Source: Alphaproteobacteria bacterium LSUCC0684 (GTDB lineage Bacteria; Pseudomonadota; Alphaproteobacteria; Puniceispirillales; UBA1172). Taken from it: a DNA stretch of 64,000 bases. Made by a program: the position numbers and the translations under genes. Under the pieces are notes generated by a model. It ran no database searches. It saw only the letters and a program-made list of their open reading frames with translations, and was not told the origin of the DNA. Where the stretch lies: assembly GCA_041228335.1 (NCBI GenBank), contig CP166130.1, positions 2,637,001-2,701,000 on the forward strand, written 5' to 3'. This document shows, piece after piece, positions 8,005 through 18,686 of this stretch. Positions within the stretch are counted from its first letter, which is position 1; every line of letters starts with the position of its first letter.

Positions 8005-8382
8005 ATGAAATCAGCAAAGGATTTTCTTGCCGAAGCCAATGCGGTCGTGCCCCGCATCTCCGGCGAGGAGGCGATGGGCCATTACGGCAAGGATGAATCT
8101 GTCTTTATCGATGTCCGGGACAGCCAGGATATCGCCAAGACAGGAACGATCAGGGGAGCGCTGCGTATCCCCCGCGGGTTCATCGAATTCGCCGCCGATG
8201 ACACAACCCCCTTTCACCAGGAAGCGCTGAGCCGTGACAGGGAAATCTATCTTGTCTGTGCGGCTGGTGGCCAGGCGGCGCTCGCCGGCAAGACACTTGT
8301 CGATATGGGCTACAGCAAGGTGACGAATATCGGCGGTATCGGCGAGTGGAAAGAGGCCGGCGGCGCGATGGATGATGCCTGA
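8005..8382 (+). CDS. Single-domain rhodanese-like protein
   Basis: 125 aa. Rhodanese fold with 'VFIDVRDSQDIAKTGTIRGA' (the conserved D-R and G-H/R-I-x-G-A region), active-site loop 'YLVCAAGGQAALAGK' with the nucleophilic Cys, and 'LVDMGYSKVTNIGGIGEWKE'. Probably a cytoplasmic sulfur transferase. The loop is CAAGGQA rather than the common CxxGxRS. It overlaps the next gene by one base (TGATG), so the two are coupled. Confidence 0.88.
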   Translation: MKSAKDFLAEANAVVPRISGEEAMGHYGKDESVFIDVRDSQDIAKTGTIRGALRIPRGFIEFAADDTTPFHQEALSRDREIYLVCAAGGQAALAGKTLVDMGYSKVTNIGGIGEWKEAGGAMDDA

Positions 8383-8690
8383 TGCATGTCGTTATCTTTG
8401 AATTCACGCCGCATGAAGGAGCTGCTACGGACCGGTATTTCGAACTTGCCGGAGACCTGAGATCGGAAATAGAAAAACAGCCCGGTTTCATCTCTGTTCA
8501 GCGATTTGAGCATGTGCAGGAAAAAGGGCGTTTCGTCAGCATTTCCACCTGGGAAAGCGAGGCGGCTATCCGTGACTGGAAAGCCAATCTCACCCACCAG
8601 AAGGCCCAGAACGAGGGCAAGACAACACTGTTCAAGGACTACCGGATCCGGGTTGCGGAAGTCATTCGGGACTATACCCTCAAGGATTAA
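8382..8690 (+). CDS. Antibiotic biosynthesis monooxygenase (ABM) family protein
   Basis: 102 aa, dimeric ferredoxin-like ABM fold: 'HVVIFEFTPHEGAATDRYFE', 'QPGFISVQRFEHVQEKGRFV' with 'SISTWESEAAIRDWK', then a terminal 'YRIRVAEVIRDY'. ABM proteins are cofactor-free monooxygenases or heme-degrading enzymes, and many are of unknown role. Translationally coupled to the rhodanese gene. Confidence 0.8.
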   Translation: MHVVIFEFTPHEGAATDRYFELAGDLRSEIEKQPGFISVQRFEHVQEKGRFVSISTWESEAAIRDWKANLTHQKAQNEGKTTLFKDYRIRVAEVIRDYTLKD

Positions 8691-8720
8691 AAAAAACGGA
8701 GTGGCCTTAAGGCCACTCCG
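8691..8720 (-). terminator. Terminator with 24-bp perfect palindrome
   Basis: CGGAGTGGCCTT / AAGGCCACTCCG at 8697-8720. The A-run at 8689-8696 becomes a T-run on the minus strand, so this is best read as the terminator of the minus-strand oxidase gene. It may also stop readthrough from the ABM gene on the plus strand. Confidence 0.75.
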
Positions 8721-8860
8721 AGGTAGGGGAGGTTATACCCGGGATATGTGATGCTTTCCCCCAAAGTCAATATGAGGGGCGTGAAAAAACACGCATCATG
8801 TTGAAAGGGAAAAGTTTTCCACCCCAGATCAACGGCCCTGCCGGCGTTGCTGCCCCTGGA

Positions 8861-10159
8861 TCAATGCCCGTGCGCCGCAAGCCGGTCACGGAGCCGGTAA
8901 TACTCCATCGCCAGCGGCAGAAACCAGGGATTGCCGCTGTAGAAGGGAAGTGTTCGCATCGGCAAGGTGCTGAAAGCAGTTTCGGCATCCTGACCGAGAA
9001 TCATGAAGGCGGATTTCTGGCCGAGCCATCTTGCCCAGACCGTGCCGGACCCGCAGAAACCCGTTGGATAGATAATGCCATCATGAACGGCAAGTTTCGG
9101 GAGTTGATCAAAGGGAAAGGCGACAAAACCGGACCAGTAATGTTCAATCGCGGCATCAGCCAGTTCCGGGAAGATCGCGGCCAGCCCCTGATGAAGCCTG
9201 GCCTGGGCCTGATCATCTGCCCGGTGCATGCGCCGCCCGCCAAGCAGGATGCGGCTGCCATCGGGTGAAGGTCGGTAATAATGCCCGAGCGCCTTGTTCT
9301 CACCAAACATGTTCAGTTTCGGCATCAGTGCCCGGACCTGATTGGCGCCGAGGTGTTCGGTTGCAATCATCTCCGAGATCACCGGCACAAGCCGGCGCCT
9401 GAGCCAGGGCTGTGCCTTGTCGGTATAGGCGTTGGTGGCTGAGATCACATGCTCAGCCTCAACCTCTCCCTTGTCGGTGGCAAGGGTGAAGGTGGTGTGC
9501 TGGCGCCGGATGCTCTTGATGGCCGTCCCGGTGAAGATCCTGACCCCGGCCTCAAGGGCAATTCTGGCCATTTCATGGAGCAGTTTCGCGGGATGGATGC
9601 CGCCGATATCCGGGCGCAGGATGCCGCCCTTGTACTGGTGGGTTGATATATGCTCACCGAGATCATCGGGCTTGAGGTAGCGTGCCGCGATACCATGGCG
9701 CTCTTCAAACCGGTCACGATCCTTGCGGATGGAATCAGGGGAAAAACTGCCGCTCAACCCGACAACACGCCCCGAGAGCTGATAGGCGCAATCAAGCCCT
9801 TCTTCGGCAACAAAACGATTGAGATCAGCGCGCGCGGCGACGGCTTCATCCTCGAAGGCCTGGGCTTTCTCCGGGCCAAACCTGCGCTTGAGCTCATCAA
9901 AGGAATACCGGATATTGCCGCTGGTGATGCCGCCATTGCGGGTTGAGGCGCCCTCCCCGATCAACCCTTTTTCAAAAAGAACGACATGCCTGCCTGCCCG
10001 CGCCAGGGTAAGCGCCGCGGAAAGCCCGGCAAAACCTGCCCCGATCACGGCAATTTCGGCACGGGATTGCCATGGCGTCTCCGGCGCTGATCCTGGCGGC
10101 GCGTCCTGCCACCAGTAACAGCCAGCATTTTCGGTTTCGGGCATGGGGTGGGTGTTCAA
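8861..10159 (-). CDS. FAD-dependent oxidoreductase, DAO family (PuuB/OrdL-like)
   Basis: 432 aa. D-amino-acid-oxidase fold: 'IAVIGAGFAGLSAALTLARA' then 'VVLFEKGLIGEGASTRNGG', the GxGAStRNGG motif of gamma-glutamylputrescine oxidase-like enzymes. N-terminal 'GCYWWQDAPP' matches the usual 'SyW.dta' leader. The C-terminal part has 'LLGGRRMHRA', 'YWSGFVAFPFDQLPKLAVHD' and 'YPTGFCGSGTVWARWLGQK'. Likely oxidises a secondary amine or gamma-glutamyl polyamine, making H2O2. No polyamine partner genes are adjacent, so the substrate is open. Confidence 0.83.
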   Translation of the reverse strand: MNTHPMPETENAGCYWWQDAPPGSAPETPWQSRAEIAVIGAGFAGLSAALTLARAGRHVVLFEKGLIGEGASTRNGGITSGNIRYSFDELKRRFGPEKAQAFEDEAVAARADLNRFVAEEGLDCAYQLSGRVVGLSGSFSPDSIRKDRDRFEERHGIAARYLKPDDLGEHISTHQYKGGILRPDIGGIHPAKLLHEMARIALEAGVRIFTGTAIKSIRRQHTTFTLATDKGEVEAEHVISATNAYTDKAQPWLRRRLVPVISEMIATEHLGANQVRALMPKLNMFGENKALGHYYRPSPDGSRILLGGRRMHRADDQAQARLHQGLAAIFPELADAAIEHYWSGFVAFPFDQLPKLAVHDGIIYPTGFCGSGTVWARWLGQKSAFMILGQDAETAFSTLPMRTLPFYSGNPWFLPLAMEYYRLRDRLAAHGH

Positions 10160-10251
10160 AAACCTGATCTTTCTTGCGCGCTATTCAACTGAGTCCGTTC
10201 CGTCCCGGATGGAAAATCATGCCAGAAACTTAATGGTGCAGGCAAGAGATA

Positions 10252-10280
10252 ACCCGCACCGCGATGGTGGCGGCGCGGGT
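10252..10280 (-). terminator. GC-rich hairpin after the dienelactone hydrolase gene
   Basis: On the minus strand ACCCGCGCCGC / GCGGTGCGGGT (11 bp with one G-U pair, 7-nt loop), followed by only TTAT. Placed 27 nt past the stop of the hydrolase gene; a possible terminator with a weak U tract. Confidence 0.45.
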
Positions 10281-10306
10281 GTCGATATCGCGTGGGGCGA
10301 ATGGCC

Positions 10307-11047
10307 TCAATTCACCAGATGGGTGTTCAGGAAATCGGTGAAAGCCTGCCATGATTTTCGGTCAGCCACTTCCTGATACCGGGGCGAGCCAAACACCGTG
10401 AAGGCGTGGGGCGCGCCGGAATAGACCCCGATCTCATAGGTCAGGCCGGCGGCTTCCAGCTCTTCGGCAAGTGCCGCGACATCTGCCATGGGGATGGATG
10501 TATCCGCGCCGCCATGGGCGATCAGCAGAGGCGGGGTATCGGGGCTGTATGACTGCCCTTGAGGTGTCTTGAGCCCGCCATGGAAGGTCGCGAAGCCGGC
10601 AATGTTTTCGGCCTCCATGGACCGGGCAAGTTCCAGCACCGCCGCGCCGCCGAAACAATAGCCCATGATGACGGCTTTTCTGCCGGTCTCGCCACGGGCG
10701 GCGTCAAGACCGCCGAGGATGAGCTGCCTCATGCGGGCCCGGTCCTGATAGAGTCTGCCCGCCTCCGCTTTCTTGGCGGCGGTTTCCACGGGCCGGTTCC
10801 CGGCACCGTAGAGATCAACGGCAAATGCCTCATATCCCATGGCCGCCAGCATGTCCGCGCGGCGAATTTCGTAATCGGTCAGGCCGTCCCAGTCATGGAT
10901 GACCAGCACAAGGCCTCTGGATGGTGTCGAGGGGGCGGCGTGATATCCTTCAAAGGTTTCATCGCCGATTTTATAGGACTTGGGTTCCCCTGCAAATGCG
11001 GCGGCCGAGAAAAGGCAGATGAAACCAAGGATGAGCAAGTTCTTCAT
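10307..11047 (-). CDS. Secreted dienelactone hydrolase family protein
   Basis: 246 aa. Signal peptide (1-19, 'LFSAAAFAGEPK'). Alpha/beta hydrolase of the DLH type: 'VLVIHDWDGLTDYEIRRADM', 'GYEAFAVDLYGAG', nucleophile elbow 'GYCFGGAAVLELARS' (Cys nucleophile), Asp in 'LIAHGGADTSIPMAD' and His in 'YSGAPHAFTVFGSPRY'. The triad is complete. A periplasmic location is unusual relative to catabolic DLH, and no aromatic-degradation genes are nearby, so a general esterase role is more likely. Confidence 0.88.
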   Translation of the reverse strand: MKNLLILGFICLFSAAAFAGEPKSYKIGDETFEGYHAAPSTPSRGLVLVIHDWDGLTDYEIRRADMLAAMGYEAFAVDLYGAGNRPVETAAKKAEAGRLYQDRARMRQLILGGLDAARGETGRKAVIMGYCFGGAAVLELARSMEAENIAGFATFHGGLKTPQGQSYSPDTPPLLIAHGGADTSIPMADVAALAEELEAAGLTYEIGVYSGAPHAFTVFGSPRYQEVADRKSWQAFTDFLNTHLVN

Positions 11048-11137
11048 GGGTGTTCTCCGGGGAATGTTTACGAGATAGAAATATCCTGTTTTGCCGCAAA
11101 GGCAATCCGTGGAGAAAATCTGTCTTTAAGACCGGTT

Positions 11138-11668
11138 TCAAAGAAGCAGCCCCGATATCGCCGGGGGCCGGGAAATATTGCTTCCGTCCTTTGTCAAGGG
11201 TTGCCGGGATTCGGCAAATTTTTCAAAAAAGGCTTTCGCAAATCGCTTCACCTGGGCATCGAATAGGAGAAGGTTGACGGCCAGAAGCGATTTCTCCGCA
11301 TTGGGCAGAACCGTGTAGCCGGCGGCAAAGATCATCTCGCCATCATCCGATGCTTTAAGCAGTAAACTTTCCTGATTCCATTGATTGATAAATTTCACGG
11401 CGCCGTCACGGCTTTTGCCAATCGATGCTTCCATGGTGAAGAGGCAGAAAGTCCGGTTTTCCCAGACATAGAAAACATTGCCGGTTTTGTTGGTGATCGC
11501 CCAGTAATTGCTGCCCAGATATTCGGCGCTGAAATTGATATCGGCGCTGGCGTCTTCAAGACTGGGGCAGATCGGGGAGGCATTGGCCCTGTCGGCAATG
11601 GCGACCAGAGCCAGCCAGCCGAGAAGCACGGCCAGCATTCCCCAAGTTATTTTCATCAGATATATCAT
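11138..11668 (-). CDS. Secreted protein of unknown function, possibly YbjN-like
   Basis: 176 aa; AGGAGG 5 nt before the ATG at 11668 fixes the start. An N-terminal hydrophobic segment (about 8-27) ends at 'ADRANASP', a likely signal peptide. The centre 'KFINQWNQESLLLKASDDGE' followed by 'LLAVNLLLFDAQVKRFAKAF' has the rhythm of YbjN-type domains (FN.wN...r..ka..d.dG...), but I cannot confirm this. It lies 90 nt upstream of the dienelactone hydrolase on the same strand. Confidence 0.55.
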   Translation of the reverse strand: MIYLMKITWGMLAVLLGWLALVAIADRANASPICPSLEDASADINFSAEYLGSNYWAITNKTGNVFYVWENRTFCLFTMEASIGKSRDGAVKFINQWNQESLLLKASDDGEMIFAAGYTVLPNAEKSLLAVNLLLFDAQVKRFAKAFFEKFAESRQPLTKDGSNISRPPAISGLLL

Positions 11669-11772
11669 CAGACCCTCCTTCTATCCTCGTTGTTATGGAG
11701 GTCCAATGCGACCAGCTTATGGCTGAAATACGTTTAGGATATGTCACCGGGTGATCACGGGATGCGAAAAAA

Positions 11773-11790
11773 AATTGTCGGGTGACAATT
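11773..11790. promoter_or_regulatory. Candidate operator AATTGTC-N4-GACAATT
   Basis: Perfect 7-bp inverted repeat with 4-bp spacer in the AT-rich divergent region about 63 nt before the efflux adaptor gene. It looks like a dimeric repressor site (TetR or MarR size). No regulator gene is adjacent. Confidence 0.4.
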
Positions 11791-11852
11791 CAAATTGACT
11801 TGTCTCAACTTATATAGGCAATAGATTAAGTTGATTAATAACGGATGCCCCG

Positions 11853-13091
11853 ATGGGAATCGTTTTTCTGGCTGTTTTCTTGATGACAATGATAGTTCAG
11901 CATTTCCGCCACCGCATGCTGGCGCTTGCCCTGCTCATGGGGCTTGGCCTGATCCTGCCGGCCGCAGCACAGACCCAGCGTGATACCCTTGTCGAGGTTG
12001 ATGTCGCGGCCATGGAACATATCGCGCCGACCAGCCGCATCTATGCGCGGATTGTCACCCATCCTCCTGCCGCGGTGCTGGCATCAGTGGATGCCGTGAT
12101 GACCATGGCGGATCTCAAGATCGGGAAGTTCGTCAAGAAAGGTGAGCTGATCGCAACGCAGGATGATCGTGATCTTCGTCTCAAACTGGAGCTTTATCGT
12201 CTCAACCTCGATATGATCAGCCAGCGGATCGCCCAGTTAAATGATCAGATCAGGCAGGAAAGCAGGGTGCGCGATCTGCTCGAAAAACAGGTGACGCTGC
12301 TGATGGGGCGGGCGGAACGGCTCAGCCAGCTCATGAGCAATCAGGTGATCAAGAGAGATCAGTTCGAGGCGGTTGAAATCCAGCTCCTCACGGCCCAAAG
12401 GCAATATGCCGAAAGCACGGGCCGGATCATGAAACTGGAAACAGATCTCAGCCTCGAGCAGATCAAGCGTCGGCAGACCGAGGTTGAGAAGGATGAAATC
12501 AGCGCAGATCTCAAGGAAACAGAAATCCGCGCCCCGGTGGCAGGCCAGCTGATCGAAGTGCCGGCATCCCGCCAGCGGTTCATGCGGGAAGGCGACGTGC
12601 TGGCCCGGATCCTGAGCGGCGATGATTACGAAATCGAAGCGGATATTCCTGTCGGGGTTCTCGCGTATCTCAGGGGGCGTGAGAATATTGCCGGCATGGA
12701 CGCCGAAGGCCAGCCGGTCACCACCCGTTTCCGGGTTGAACTGCCGGAAGAAAACCAGAAAACGGCAACACGCCCGGTCCGTTTTGACATCACCTCCCCC
12801 CTGACTTCGGCCATGATGGCGGATGGTGCCCGGCTTCAGCTGGATATCCCGAAGGGATCACCGCGCCCCGCCATCACGGTGCCGGTGGATGCGATCATCT
12901 CCGATCAGGGTCAGGCGATTGTATTCGTGGCACAAGAAGGTGTGGCCAGCCGAAGGATTGTGCAGCTTGGTACGGCAACCGGTGCCCGGGTTGAAATCAG
13001 CGGCGGGCTTGCCGAAGGTGAGGCGGTCATCGTCAAGGGCAACGAGAACCTTCGCAATGGCGCCAAGATCAAGATCGTGAACGGCAAGTGA
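11853..13091 (+). CDS. RND efflux periplasmic adaptor subunit (HlyD/AcrA family)
   Basis: 412 aa. The N-terminal hydrophobic segment ends 'LILPAAAQTQRD' (signal peptide). Lipoyl/barrel-sandwich parts flank a long coiled-coil hairpin (about residues 105-205, e.g. 'LELYRLNLDMISQRIAQLND'). Then 'IRAPVAGQLIEVPASRQRFM', the beta-barrel region, and the membrane-proximal 'ITVPVDAIISDQGQAIVFVA' and 'GLAEGEAVIVKGNENLRNGA'. It joins the inner-membrane pump encoded 13 nt downstream to an outer-membrane channel, which is not in this window. The start is uncertain: no ribosome site at 11853 and several in-frame ATGs follow. Confidence 0.9.
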   Translation: MGIVFLAVFLMTMIVQHFRHRMLALALLMGLGLILPAAAQTQRDTLVEVDVAAMEHIAPTSRIYARIVTHPPAAVLASVDAVMTMADLKIGKFVKKGELIATQDDRDLRLKLELYRLNLDMISQRIAQLNDQIRQESRVRDLLEKQVTLLMGRAERLSQLMSNQVIKRDQFEAVEIQLLTAQRQYAESTGRIMKLETDLSLEQIKRRQTEVEKDEISADLKETEIRAPVAGQLIEVPASRQRFMREGDVLARILSGDDYEIEADIPVGVLAYLRGRENIAGMDAEGQPVTTRFRVELPEENQKTATRPVRFDITSPLTSAMMADGARLQLDIPKGSPRPAITVPVDAIISDQGQAIVFVAQEGVASRRIVQLGTATGARVEISGGLAEGEAVIVKGNENLRNGAKIKIVNGK

Positions 13092-13104
13092 AACCTGATC
13101 CATC

Positions 13105-16100
13105 ATGCAGCGACTGATCCAGTTTTCGATCCATAACCTGACGGCGGTCATCGCCCTGATGATCTTCATTCTGCTGTTCGGGCTGGTGGCGCTGTTCAAT
13201 GTGCCGATCCAGATGAGCCCTGATATCGAAAAGCCCATCCTGCAGGTGCGTGTCGCCTGGCCCGGGGCTTCGCCCCAGGATGTGGATCGGGAAATCATCA
13301 CCCGTCTTGAACGTGATCTTTCATCGCTCAACGGGGTGGAAAAGGCGGAGGCACGTTCCTTTGCCGGTCAGGCCAGGTTGTCGCTGACCTATGCTGTTAC
13401 GCAGGATATGGACAAGGCGCTGACCACCCTGCTTTCGGAGCTTTCAAGCATCAGCGATCTTCCCGGTGAAGCAAAGCAGCCCACCGTGCGGACCTCGAAT
13501 TCGGATGACAGCCCGATCGCGAGGGTTGCCCTTACCGCGCCCGGGAACGAACAGGGTGAGGCCGCCAAAGTCGATCTTGAAAACCTTGGCCGATTTCTCC
13601 AGACCAGCGTCATCGAGCCGCTGGTCCGGGTGCCGGGGATTGCCGAGGTCAGCACATTCGGCGGTGGCGACAAAGTCATGCGCATCACCGTTGATCTGGC
13701 CAAACTTGAAATCTATCGCCTTGATATGGCGGCGGTGCTCAACGCCCTGAGGCTGGCCACGGCCCAGCGATCGGTCGGGGATATCGAAGTCGGCAAGCGC
13801 AGCTACGCGATCCGGGTGGAAACGGAGAGTTTCACCCCCGAAATTGCCCGTGAAGTCATCATCCGCACCGGCCTTCAGAGCGATGGCGCAACAGAACCGG
13901 TGCGGCTTTCGGATATTGCCCGTATCGATATCGTGGGCGAGAAGCGTACCAGTTTCCGGCGGCTCAACGGCGATGATGCGGTGATCATCAATATCATCCG
14001 CGAGCAGGGCACAAACGTGGTCAAGACCATGGAGTTGCTGAAAGAGGTTATCGGCGAGATCAACAGGGATGTGCTGGAAGACCGGGGCATGCGCCTGAAA
14101 CTTGTCTATGATGAGACGGTCTATATTTCCTCGGCCATTTCGCTTGTGCAGCAGAATATCTTTTTCGGCGGCTTTCTGGCCCTTGTGATCCTGCTCTTGT
14201 TTCTGCGGTCGGTAATGCCGACGGTGGTTATATTTCTTGCCATCCCGATATCGGTGATCGGCACGTTTGTCGCCATTTCCGGGCTTGGCTTGTCGATCAA
14301 CGTGATCTCGCTTGCCGGGCTTGCCTTCGCGGTCGGCATGGTGGTTGATGCATCGATTGTCAGCCTTGAGAATATTTACCGGCTGCGGCAGGGCGGGATT
14401 GAGGCAAGGACAGCGGCGTATAACGGTGCCCGCCAGGTCTGGGCACCTATCCTTGGATCGGCCCTGACCACCGTGATCGTGTTTCTGCCCGTGGTGATCC
14501 TTAAAATTCCCGTGGGCCAGCTTTTCCGTGACATTGGCATTGCCATTTCGATCTCGGTACTGATTTCGGTGCTGATCTCGGTGACGATCATCCCGTCGAT
14601 TGCGGCTGTTCTGCTGAACCGGCGGGAATATTCCACCAGCCCGTCATGGCGGTTGCCGATCATTGATGATATCGCCCGGGTGTTCCGGGCGATGGTGATT
14701 TTCTATGCGAGGAAAGTCACGGCATCGAGCCGCAGTGGCCTTCTGCTCTGCCTTGGTCTCCTGACCGGGGTATCCTTTGCGGCGGTGGCCCTGATGCCGC
14801 AACTCGATTACCTGCCGGATGGTAACGCCAATTTTGTTTTTGGCCGGATTTCCACGCCGCCGGGATATTCCATTACCGAAACACGCAAGATTGCACAGAA
14901 AATGGAAGATCATGCCCGCCCGCTCTGGCAGGATGATGTTGCCGCGGACGGACCGCCCAAGATTGACCGGTTTTTCTTTGTCGCCTATGGCGGCGGGGCT
15001 TTTGCCGGGGCCTCCACCGAAGATCCCGCACGAATCCTTGAGCTGCGCAAGGTGCTGACGGAACCGTTGCGCGGCATTCCGGGGGTTTCGGTCTTTGTGC
15101 AGCAGTCATCTCTTTTCGGCCGTTCTGTCGGCGGTTCCCGATCGATCGAGATCGACGTGATGGGCAATGGATTTGATACGATCCTGCCTGCTGTTGAACG
15201 CATCAATGCGGAACTGAGGAAAAAATTTCCCGGCAAGTCCGGCAACCAGATCCGGATCCGGCCGGGCCTTGATAACAATTCCACCCAGATCCGTATATCG
15301 CCGGACGTTCTGGCAATCTCGCAGGCGGGATTGAGTATTGCGGATTTCGCCAATGCGGTTGATGTCTTCAACGACGGGATTGTCATCGGCCAGGTGACGT
15401 ATGACGGGGTGCTGATGGATCTGGATGTGACGGGAAGCAGCGTCGATACCATGACGTTCGAGCAGCTTGCCGAACTCCCCATCGTCACCCGCGAAGGTGA
15501 GATCCTCCGTCTTTCCAGTCTCGCGGAGATCAGTTTTGTCAATGCGCCGCAGGAGATCCGGCGGCTCGGCAGCCGGATGGTGATGACCATCATCCTTCGT
15601 CCCGAAGAAAGCCTGACTCTCGAAGACAGCATCCAGACCATCCAGAATGAGGTGCTGACCCCGCTTGCCGCTTCGTTCAGCGATGACCTCAGTATCGATG
15701 TCTCCGGCGCGGCAAGCGAGCTGAAAAACACCTGGGCGGCAATGCAGGCCAATGTGGCAACGGCACTGGTGGTGATCTATCTTCTGATGGCGGTTTTGCT
15801 GCGCAGTTTTGCCCTGCCCCTGATTATCCTGATGGTCGTGCCGGTGGCGGCGGCCGGCGGGCTGGCCGGGCTTGCCCTGCTTAACCTTTTTATCCGGCAG
15901 CCGCTTGATATGCTGACGATGCTGGGTTTCGTCATCCTCACCGGGGTGGTGGTCAACAACTCGATCCTGATGATCGAACAGACGGTGCTGCATATGCGAG
16001 AGGACGGGATGAGTATTGATGCGGCGATTGTCGAGGCAACGTCAAACCGGATCCGGCCGATCTTCATGTCGACGACAACCTCGCTTTTCGGGCTGTTGCC

Positions 16101-16266
16101 TCTGGTGATTTTCCCGGGTGCGGGATCCGAGCTCTACCGCGGGATCGGCGTGGTTGTTTTTGGCGGGCTGCTGCTTTCCACCTTCGCCACCCTGATCTTT
16201 ATCCCGCCCATGCTTTCCGCGTTTCGAAAGTTTGTCTCCATGACCGTCGAAAGCGGCCGGTCCTGA
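13105..16266 (+). CDS. RND efflux transporter permease (AcrB-like, HAE family)
   Basis: 1053 aa, full length. Proton-driven inner-membrane pump with 12 TM helices: one N-terminal, clusters near 345-545 and 890-1045, and two large periplasmic loops. The start 'IQFSIHNLTAVIALMIFILL', 'VPIQMSPDIEKPILQVRVAW', the TM4 motif 'AVGMVVDASIVSLENIYRLR' and TM10 'VVVNNSILMIEQTVLHMRED' are typical. Only the first Asp of the usual TM4 Asp-Asp pair is present (D415; the next residue is A416), and the TM10 Lys is Asn. Exported substrate unknown. Confidence 0.92.
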   Translation: MQRLIQFSIHNLTAVIALMIFILLFGLVALFNVPIQMSPDIEKPILQVRVAWPGASPQDVDREIITRLERDLSSLNGVEKAEARSFAGQARLSLTYAVTQDMDKALTTLLSELSSISDLPGEAKQPTVRTSNSDDSPIARVALTAPGNEQGEAAKVDLENLGRFLQTSVIEPLVRVPGIAEVSTFGGGDKVMRITVDLAKLEIYRLDMAAVLNALRLATAQRSVGDIEVGKRSYAIRVETESFTPEIAREVIIRTGLQSDGATEPVRLSDIARIDIVGEKRTSFRRLNGDDAVIINIIREQGTNVVKTMELLKEVIGEINRDVLEDRGMRLKLVYDETVYISSAISLVQQNIFFGGFLALVILLLFLRSVMPTVVIFLAIPISVIGTFVAISGLGLSINVISLAGLAFAVGMVVDASIVSLENIYRLRQGGIEARTAAYNGARQVWAPILGSALTTVIVFLPVVILKIPVGQLFRDIGIAISISVLISVLISVTIIPSIAAVLLNRREYSTSPSWRLPIIDDIARVFRAMVIFYARKVTASSRSGLLLCLGLLTGVSFAAVALMPQLDYLPDGNANFVFGRISTPPGYSITETRKIAQKMEDHARPLWQDDVAADGPPKIDRFFFVAYGGGAFAGASTEDPARILELRKVLTEPLRGIPGVSVFVQQSSLFGRSVGGSRSIEIDVMGNGFDTILPAVERINAELRKKFPGKSGNQIRIRPGLDNNSTQIRISPDVLAISQAGLSIADFANAVDVFNDGIVIGQVTYDGVLMDLDVTGSSVDTMTFEQLAELPIVTREGEILRLSSLAEISFVNAPQEIRRLGSRMVMTIILRPEESLTLEDSIQTIQNEVLTPLAASFSDDLSIDVSGAASELKNTWAAMQANVATALVVIYLLMAVLLRSFALPLIILMVVPVAAAGGLAGLALLNLFIRQPLDMLTMLGFVILTGVVVNNSILMIEQTVLHMREDGMSIDAAIVEATSNRIRPIFMSTTTSLFGLLPLVIFPGAGSELYRGIGVVVFGGLLLSTFATLIFIPPMLSAFRKFVSMTVESGRS

Positions 16267-16346
16267 GCATGAAATCACCCGCGCAGGAAGATTTTTTTAC
16301 ACAAAAAAGGAATATATCAATTTTATTTACTTTAGAATGAGTGTAA

Positions 16347-18527
<2,181 letters not shown>

Positions 18528-18580
18528 ATAAGCGTGCCGGAAAGAGAGGCCTGCCATCCGGCCTTTCCTCCAACGATTGG

Positions 18581-18613
18581 AAAAGAGACGCTTTCGAGCG
18601 TCTCTTTTTTGTT
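18581..18613 (+). terminator. Rho-independent terminator of katG
   Basis: AAAAGAGACGCT / AGCGTCTCTTTT (12 bp) with a TTCG tetraloop and a following T-run, 54 nt after the katG stop. Confidence 0.93.
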
Positions 18614-18686
18614 TTATGCTGGCCGGACAGGGTGTTTTAGTGAAGAACAGGGAAATGCCAGTGTCTTTTTTCAGGATCGAGTTTTC

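Noticed and set aside
8697-8720. Palindrome after the ABM gene as a plus-strand terminator
   Set aside because: On the plus strand no T-run follows it; the T-run exists only on the minus strand, so it was assigned to the oxidase gene there.
15106-15993. 295-codon minus-strand frame inside the RND permease gene
   Set aside because: His/Arg/Gln-rich antisense translation inside a conserved transporter.
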